From Glycomyces niveus (lineage in GTDB: Bacteria; Actinomycetota; Actinomycetes; Mycobacteriales; Micromonosporaceae): DNA of 64,000 nt. The position numbers were made by a program, and so were the translations under genes. Below the pieces are notes generated by a model. It saw only the letters and a program-made list of their open reading frames with translations. It did not search any database and was not told the origin of the DNA. Shown here piece after piece: positions 59,313 to 64,000 of the stretch (its first letter is position 1; each line of letters opens with the position of its first letter). The stretch spans positions 112,278 to 176,277 of the forward strand of contig NZ_JAGFNP010000013.1 of NCBI RefSeq assembly GCF_017592475.1, in the 5' to 3' direction.

Positions 59313-60173
59313 CTAGTTGAGTTGGAACGAGCGCTTCGAAAGCCCGAACCAGTACCCGTCGATGACGGTGGTCGCCGCCTGCTCCTGCTCGCTCGCGGCC
59401 CCGTAGGTCACGAACAGCGGCACGTAGTGGTCCACGGTGGGATGCGCGTACGGCATCCCCGGCGCCTGCGAGCGGTACCGCGCCAGCTCCTCGATGTCGC
59501 CGCGCGCCAACGCCTCTGAGGCCCACACGTCGAAGTCGGCGGACCAGCCGGGGATGTTCTCGGGGTGCTGGAAGTCCACGAACGGCAGCCCGTGCGTCAT
59601 GAACCCGGAGCCGACGACGAGGTAGCCCTCTTCGCGCAGCGGGCGCAGCCTCGCGCCGATCGCCATGAGGCGGTCGGGGTCGTGCGTGGGGATCGACATC
59701 TGGAGCACCGGCACGTCCGCGTCGGGATACATGACCTTGAGCGGGACCCAGGCGCCGTGGTCGAGGCCGCGGCTCGTGTGCTGGTGCAGCGGTTCGGTGT
59801 CGGGCATGGCGGCGGCGACGCGCTCGGCCATGGCGGTGGCGTCCGGCGTCTCGTACCGCATCCGGAAGTACCGCTCGGGGAAGCCGCCGAAGTCGTAGAC
59901 GAGCGGGGTCGCGGCCGCGGGGCTGGAGATCATGAGCGGCGCGGCTTCCCAGTGGGCCGAGACGATGAGGATGCCCTTGGGTTTCGGCAGGCCCTGCGCC
60001 CAGTCGAAGAGCCGGCCCATCCACGCGGCCTCGTCGAACAGCGGGGGCGCGCCGTGGCTCAGGTACAGCGCGGGCAGCGCGCCGTCCTCGGGCGTCCAGT
60101 CGCGGCGTTCGGCGGCGGCGGGCGCGGTGGTCTCGAGGAAGGCGTCGAACGCGGCGCCGGGTCGGCCGGGCAT
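59313..60173 (-). CDS. DODA-like extradiol dioxygenase
   Basis: 286 residues. LYLSHGAPPLFD (first metal His), LIVSAHWEAAP (second His), RGLDHGAWVPLKVMYPDADVPVLQMS (third His region) and GSGFMTHGL mark the class III LigB-type family of 4,5-DOPA dioxygenase/YgiD. It opens catechol rings using Fe(II) or Zn. It is divergent from a MarR regulator with two palindromic operators between, so it is likely induced by an aromatic ligand. Confidence 0.9.
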   Translation of the reverse strand: MPGRPGAAFDAFLETTAPAAAERRDWTPEDGALPALYLSHGAPPLFDEAAWMGRLFDWAQGLPKPKGILIVSAHWEAAPLMISSPAAATPLVYDFGGFPERYFRMRYETPDATAMAERVAAAMPDTEPLHQHTSRGLDHGAWVPLKVMYPDADVPVLQMSIPTHDPDRLMAIGARLRPLREEGYLVVGSGFMTHGLPFVDFQHPENIPGWSADFDVWASEALARGDIEELARYRSQAPGMPYAHPTVDHYVPLFVTYGAASEQEQAATTVIDGYWFGLSKRSFQLN

Positions 60174-60188
60174 TGGTCACTCCGATTC

Positions 60189-60202
60189 ATTGAATGTTCA
60201 AT
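60189..60202. promoter_or_regulatory. Candidate MarR operator 1
   Basis: ATTGAATGTTCAAT, a near-perfect palindrome with TG centre, 16 bases upstream of the dioxygenase start. AT-rich islands like this are exceptional in this window. Confidence 0.75.
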
Positions 60203-60219
60203 AAACCTAGCTCGGAATT

Positions 60220-60233
60220 CTTGATGTATCAAG
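60220..60233. promoter_or_regulatory. Candidate MarR operator 2
   Basis: CTTGATGTATCAAG, a perfect 6+6 palindrome with GT centre, 31 bases from operator 1 (about three helical turns) and 22 bases before the marR start. Two sites on the same DNA face suggest cooperative binding. Confidence 0.75.
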
Positions 60234-60254
60234 TAGTCCAGTTAAGCTTGTTGC

Positions 60255-60713
60255 ATGAGTGATGAAGCGCCCTGGCTCGACGAAGCGGAGATGGCGACCT
60301 GGCTGGCGCTCATCGGCGTGGTCATGCGGCTCCCCGGAGCCCTGGAAGTGCAGCTGCGCCGCGACGCCGACCTCAACCACTTCGAGTACTGCGTCCTCGT
60401 CGGCCTCGAGCACGCCGAAGGCGGCACGATGCGCATGAGCGACCTCGCGTTCCTGTGCAACGGCTCCCTCTCCCGACTCTCCCACGTCGCCCGCCGCCTC
60501 GAGAACGAAGGCCTCATCGAGCGGTTCGCCTGTCCCGACGACGGCCGCTCGACCCTCGCCCGCCTCACCGGACCGGGCCGCGAACGCCTCGCCCAGGCCG
60601 CGCCCGGGCACGTGCGGCTCGTGCGCGAACTCGTCTTCGACGAGCTCGACGGCGACGAGATGCGCCAGATGGGCGAGCTCGCCAAGCGCGTCCTCGCCCG
60701 CATCCAGTCCTGA
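60255..60713 (+). CDS. MarR-family transcriptional regulator
   Basis: 152 residues. A winged helix with FEYCVLVGLEHAEGGTMRMSDLAFLCNGSLSRLSHVARRLENEGLIERFACPDDGRSTLARLTGPGRE, where the DxRS/T pattern (DDGRST) of the wing is diagnostic. Short helices at both ends dimerise. It is divergent from the DODA-like dioxygenase; the two palindromes in between match MarR-type operators. It likely represses both genes until an aromatic compound binds. Confidence 0.92.
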   Translation: MSDEAPWLDEAEMATWLALIGVVMRLPGALEVQLRRDADLNHFEYCVLVGLEHAEGGTMRMSDLAFLCNGSLSRLSHVARRLENEGLIERFACPDDGRSTLARLTGPGRERLAQAAPGHVRLVRELVFDELDGDEMRQMGELAKRVLARIQS

Positions 60714-60763
60714 GGCGGCGCGACCCGCGCGATTTGACCCTGGTCCGGGTGGTTTCGGATCGA

Positions 60764-60769
60764 TATAGT
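60764..60769 (+). promoter_or_regulatory. -10 element upstream of the type VII-like cassette
   Basis: TATAGT at 60764-60769, about 90 bases before the start at 60856, in the 142-base gap after marR. No good -35 hexamer at standard spacing. Confidence 0.4.
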
Positions 60770-60855
60770 GACGGAAAGTTTCGTTCCTATTCCCCCGAGG
60801 ACTCGAACCATGCCCCTTGCGTCCCATCACGCTCCGTCCTACCCGGGAACCGCCC

Positions 60856-61227
60856 ATGGCCGGCGCTGACGTCTTCGCCATGGACCCCGACGAGGTCCGC
60901 AAATCCGTCGACGTCCTCTTCGAGATCGAAGCCGAGGCCGACACCCAGGCCGCCGCCATGGCCACCGCCAACGCCGAAGCCGCCGGCCCCCTCAAAGAGG
61001 CCGCCACCGCCCTCGGCCCCGCGCTCGAAGCCGCCGGCGAATGGTGGCGGGTCCACCGCGCCGGCGGCTTCTGCGGACTCCTCGGCAACACCGGCGAATA
61101 CCTCGCCGCCTGCGCCGAGCAGGCCGTCGAGATCGACGACTACAACGCCGGCACCTTCGCGTCCCTCGCCGGCGAGCTCTACCCCGAGCGCCCCAACGCC
61201 AACGCCTCCTCCCGGCCGGACTGGTGA
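60856..61227 (+). CDS. EspC/WXG100-like helical protein
   Basis: 123 residues from ATG 60856; an extension to 60817 lacks support. The beginning FAMDPDEVRKSVDVLFEI and the Ala-rich helices recall T7SS target proteins of the EspC group, and WW near residue 59 (GEWWRVHRAGGF) sits in the turn. Cys66 and Cys80 may pair. It is followed seven bases later by a large DUF1023 hydrolase. Together they look like a type VII substrate with chaperone-like partner, but no ESX core genes are in the window. Confidence 0.7.
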   Translation: MAGADVFAMDPDEVRKSVDVLFEIEAEADTQAAAMATANAEAAGPLKEAATALGPALEAAGEWWRVHRAGGFCGLLGNTGEYLAACAEQAVEIDDYNAGTFASLAGELYPERPNANASSRPDW

Positions 61228-61233
61228 CGCCCC

Positions 61234-63081
61234 ATGAGCGAAATGACCTGGGAACACCTCCGCGACCTCGACTGCGGCGCCGTCCGCACCCTCGGCGAGT
61301 CCTGGAAGACCTACGTCGACCAGCAGCTCGCCCACACCGAGCGCCTCCGCACCGACGTGATCGACGGCCACCTCAGCGTCGAGAACTACGAGTCCGACAC
61401 CGCCACACAGGTGCGCGACCAGATCGGCATGACCGCCGACCGGTACGAGGACGACCTCTCCGACTACGCCAGCACTCGCATCGCCACCACGCTGCTCGAG
61501 GCCGCCGACGCGTTCGAGAAGGAGCAGAACGAGCTCAAGGAGCTCATCCCGCTCATCGAACAGCACGACTTCGACATCGAAGGGCCCCACAGCGAATACG
61601 ACGTCAACCTCTCCGGCGACCTCCACCAGGCGATCCTCACCCTGAACCCGCCGCAGTGGCTGTGCGACATGTGCGGGGTCAAGAAACCCGACGGCTTCTG
61701 GGACTGGGACACCCTCAAAGTCCTCTTCGACTCCGTCGACCTCTACGGCACCGCCATCGGCCTCGCCGGCCAGTACCAGGACTGGCTCCGCTCGGTCATG
61801 TCCCGGGCCCACGACGCCGACGACGAGGCCGCCGCCGCGCTCTCCGAGATGCGCGAGAACCCGACCGAGCTCCCGCCGCACCTCGGCGAGACCTACGACG
61901 ACCTCGTCGACGACTACAAGGAAGGCGTCACCGAGGAGGTCGCCAACGAGGCCCAGGCGATCGCCGACGGCACTTCCGGCTTGTCGCCCGAACAGGTCAA
62001 CCAGTGGTGGGAGAACCTGAGCGAATCCGAACGCCAGGCCCTCATCGACGAGCACCCCGAATGGGTCGGCCCCGTCGACGGCATCCCGGTCGAATCGCGC
62101 GACACCGCCAACAGAACCCTGCTGGGCAACGAGATCGACAGCCTCGCCGACCGGATCACCGCCAAAGAGCAAGCGCTGCAAGGCATGGACCCCGAATCCG
62201 AGGAGTACGAGAAAGCCAAGGCCGAACTCGACGACCTCAAGCAGGACCGCACCGACCTGGCGAACCTCCAGGACAAGATCACCAACGACGACGGCACGCC
62301 CGCCGCCTCCTCCCAGACGGGCCAGGACTACTTCCTCCTCGGCTTCGACACCGAAGGCAGCGGCAAAGCGATCGTCTCGATCGGCAACCCGGACACGGCG
62401 GACAACGTCAACGCCTACGTGCCCGGCACCGGCAGCAACCTCTCCGGTGCCAGCGCCGGACTGCTCAACCGGGCCGACACCATGGCCTTCGACGCCCAGC
62501 GCCTCGGCGGCGGCGACGAGACCGCAACGGTCCTGTGGATGGGCTACGACGCCCCGGACACGCTCATCGAGGCCACCGACGACAAATGGGCGAACGAAGG
62601 CGCCGACGACCTCGAATCGTTCACGCAAGGCATCCGCGCCACCGCTGAAGGCGAGCCGTCGAACTTCTCACTCACCGGACACTCCTACGGCACCACCATG
62701 GTCGGCACCGCCGCGGCACAAGAGGGCGTCGAAGCCGACAACCTCATCCTGGTCGCCTCACCGGGCACCAGCGTCGACACCGCCTCCGCACTCGGCGTCG
62801 ACGAAGAGCGCGTCTGGGCCTCCACGAACGACGAAGACGTCATCCAATACGGCCCCGTCCACGGCGAAGCCCCTGTGAACGAGGAGTTCGGCGGCAACAC
62901 CTTCACCAGCGATTCGCCCCGCGAATCCAGCGAGTGGTGGAAGTTCTGGGAAGGCCCGATGGAGAACCACAGCTCATACTGGGACCAGGACGACCCGAGC
63001 ACGCCCGCCAACGAAGGGAACGACATCAGCCGCGACAACCAGGCTTACGTCGTGACCGGCCAGGAAGGCCGCGTCCGATGA
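61234..63081 (+). CDS. DUF1023 alpha/beta hydrolase with helical N-terminus
   Basis: 615 residues. The N-terminal ~350 residues are helical with WXG100-like start (MTWEHLRDLDCGAVRTLGESWKTYVD), coiled-coil stretches and LSPEQVNQWWENLSESERQALIDEHPE, a known linker segment in this group. The C-terminal domain is an alpha/beta hydrolase: YVPGTGSNL and TGHSYGTT with Ser nucleophile, then VLVASPGT. Family members are annotated as esterases of unknown substrate and are often exported by type VII systems. It has no Sec signal, which agrees with that. It overlaps the lipoprotein gene by ATGA. Confidence 0.88.
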   Translation: MSEMTWEHLRDLDCGAVRTLGESWKTYVDQQLAHTERLRTDVIDGHLSVENYESDTATQVRDQIGMTADRYEDDLSDYASTRIATTLLEAADAFEKEQNELKELIPLIEQHDFDIEGPHSEYDVNLSGDLHQAILTLNPPQWLCDMCGVKKPDGFWDWDTLKVLFDSVDLYGTAIGLAGQYQDWLRSVMSRAHDADDEAAAALSEMRENPTELPPHLGETYDDLVDDYKEGVTEEVANEAQAIADGTSGLSPEQVNQWWENLSESERQALIDEHPEWVGPVDGIPVESRDTANRTLLGNEIDSLADRITAKEQALQGMDPESEEYEKAKAELDDLKQDRTDLANLQDKITNDDGTPAASSQTGQDYFLLGFDTEGSGKAIVSIGNPDTADNVNAYVPGTGSNLSGASAGLLNRADTMAFDAQRLGGGDETATVLWMGYDAPDTLIEATDDKWANEGADDLESFTQGIRATAEGEPSNFSLTGHSYGTTMVGTAAAQEGVEADNLILVASPGTSVDTASALGVDEERVWASTNDEDVIQYGPVHGEAPVNEEFGGNTFTSDSPRESSEWWKFWEGPMENHSSYWDQDDPSTPANEGNDISRDNQAYVVTGQEGRVR

Positions 63082-63743
63082 CCCGATTCACCGCCCGCCT
63101 GCGGCCGCTCATCGCGCTCGCGGCCCTCATCATCACCGTTCCCGCATGCAGCGCAATGGAGAAGGAAATGGACACTCCGCCGGAGAGCGAGTACACGCAG
63201 GCCGAGGTGTACGCCCCGGCCGAGGCCGCCGTCGCCGAACTTGTCGAGGTGCTGCCCGACTTCCCGGGCTTTGCGAAGCGCTCCTGGGGCGAGCTGCCAT
63301 GCAGCCACAACGGTGTCGACGACCCGGGCTACACCATGGTCGAGATCCGGTACCAGTTCTCCGCCGAGGACTCGGCCACGCCGCTGGTCAACGAGCAGTA
63401 CGTCGACCTCCTTCGCGAGCACTGGACCTCCCTCGGCTACGAGATCGCCCGCGACGATTCGACCGAAGGCGATGGCGGTGTGTACCGCGATCTGAGGGCG
63501 ATCACCGCAGACGGCGTGAGTATCTGGTACTCGGCGGCCTACCTCGCGACGTTCATGGTCAGCTTCGGCGGTTGCGTGCCGGTCAGTGAACCCGGTTCGA
63601 TCGCTTACATCCCCCCGTCGGGCGGCATCGAGCCCGGCAGTGAGGGAGACGCCGTCGGCGACTACTTCCCCGATGGCATCCCGACTCAGCACGAGGCGAT
63701 CGCTCCGTTCGAATCCCCCGAGACCTACGACGGCGATCTGTAA
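63078..63743 (+). CDS. Lipoprotein of the type VII-like cassette, unknown function
   Basis: 221 residues from ATG 63078, overlapping the hydrolase stop by ATGA. Lipoprotein signal with lipobox VPAC (Cys about 23), followed by a folded domain with Trp/Tyr-rich strands and two Cys (LPCSHN, GGCVPV) that could pair, and a Pro/Gly/Glu-rich C-terminus. Translational coupling suggests it works with the hydrolase, perhaps as an outside partner. No family recognised. Confidence 0.8.
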   Translation: MTRFTARLRPLIALAALIITVPACSAMEKEMDTPPESEYTQAEVYAPAEAAVAELVEVLPDFPGFAKRSWGELPCSHNGVDDPGYTMVEIRYQFSAEDSATPLVNEQYVDLLREHWTSLGYEIARDDSTEGDGGVYRDLRAITADGVSIWYSAAYLATFMVSFGGCVPVSEPGSIAYIPPSGGIEPGSEGDAVGDYFPDGIPTQHEAIAPFESPETYDGDL

Positions 63744-64000
63744 CCGCCGTACTCGGTCGGGTCGCCGAACGCGCAGCAGCGGCCGGAGGGCATTGCTGCG
63801 TGCGGTGTGCGTCTGACTGGTGTCGCCATGGACGTCGGGCCGCCGGGCCAGGTCCTTGATCGCCTGGTCGGGTGTCGCCGTTAACGCTGGCGTGTCGTGC
63901 TGTGGTCGCAGTGGCTCCGGGTGAGGCACCGCCGTCTGGTTGGGGTGATCCCAACTAGGAAATCGTCCACCCAATCACGGCCCTTCGGGGGCGCGGACAG
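63744..64000. other. Unassigned right end of the window
   Basis: 257 bases with lower codon-bias signal than the neighbouring genes. The minus strand is open across it with some coding flavour (ATPDQAIKDLARRPDVHGD), but it has no matching start or stop context and I cannot assign it. It could be a gene remnant or plain intergenic DNA. Confidence 0.35.

Noticed and set aside
61041..62648. 535-residue frame in the type VII-like cassette
   Set aside because: Arg/Pro-rich out-of-frame shadow of the DUF1023 hydrolase gene.
63045..63974. 309-residue minus-strand frame at the right end
   Set aside because: Most of it is antisense to the lipoprotein gene; only the last 230 bases are free and show no start signal or family.

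Overview
The window is very GC-rich (about 70% or more), has strong codon bias, dense genes and short UTRs, and carries families typical of Actinobacteria: a MenG-type methyltransferase, an actinobacterial aspartate kinase with a nested beta-subunit start, a DUF1023 hydrolase with a type VII-like partner, a caspase/EACC1 pair and an Hsp70 fused to an exported domain. I infer a filamentous or near-filamentous actinomycete, possibly of the Glycomyces/Micromonospora side. Genus is not provable from this sequence.

Region by region. 1-8.4 kb: tail of an upstream gene, a small membrane protein, then a nucleoside import and salvage operon (BMP-family lipoprotein, double ATPase, two permeases, cytidine deaminase, thymidine phosphorylase) ending at a strong terminator, followed by a small secreted protein. 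8.5-12.0 kb: a two-gene conflict-type module on the minus strand, EACC1 followed by a caspase-like protease fused to about 750 residues of alpha-helical repeats. 12.2-18.8 kb: a Tat-exported peptidoglycan-binding/M15-like protein, an F420-reductase-like dehydrogenase, a CPBP membrane protease, a small helical protein, an arginase-family gene whose 3' end runs into a cluster of palindromes, and an MFS exporter divergent from its TetR regulator. 18.9-23.4 kb: three tandem secreted subtilases, one with a P-domain. 23.7-31.1 kb: an ABC-F ATPase, a pair of ABC exporters, a membrane protein and a pentapeptide-repeat membrane protein.

31.2-42 kb is mostly housekeeping: leuA with a 14-residue leader peptide, a nitroreductase, a lipoprotein, lysC-asd, an ABC-2 efflux pair, cysS and rlmB. 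42-50.3 kb: an Hsp70/beta-propeller transmembrane fusion, two related membrane proteins, a decayed AAA ATPase beside tRNA-Thr(TGT), a proline-rich membrane protein, and an orphan HTH/N6-adenine methyltransferase with an altered motif I. 50.4-55.4 kb: two small lipoproteins, a Ser/Thr kinase overlapping a membrane HhH protein, and a DUF4272 protein. 55.4-64 kb: adenosine deaminase and an amidohydrolase, a terminator-bounded unit with a possible 54-residue ORF, menG, a DODA-like dioxygenase divergent from a MarR regulator with two near-perfect operators, and a type VII-like cassette (EspC-like protein, DUF1023 hydrolase, lipoprotein).

The most interesting system is the EACC1-caspase-repeat module (8.5-12.0 kb). 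The least explained sequence is the hairpin cluster at 15.57-15.76 kb, which lies beside two exact DnaA-box sequences and the aberrant tail of the arginase gene. All function calls come from reading motifs; no database search was run.
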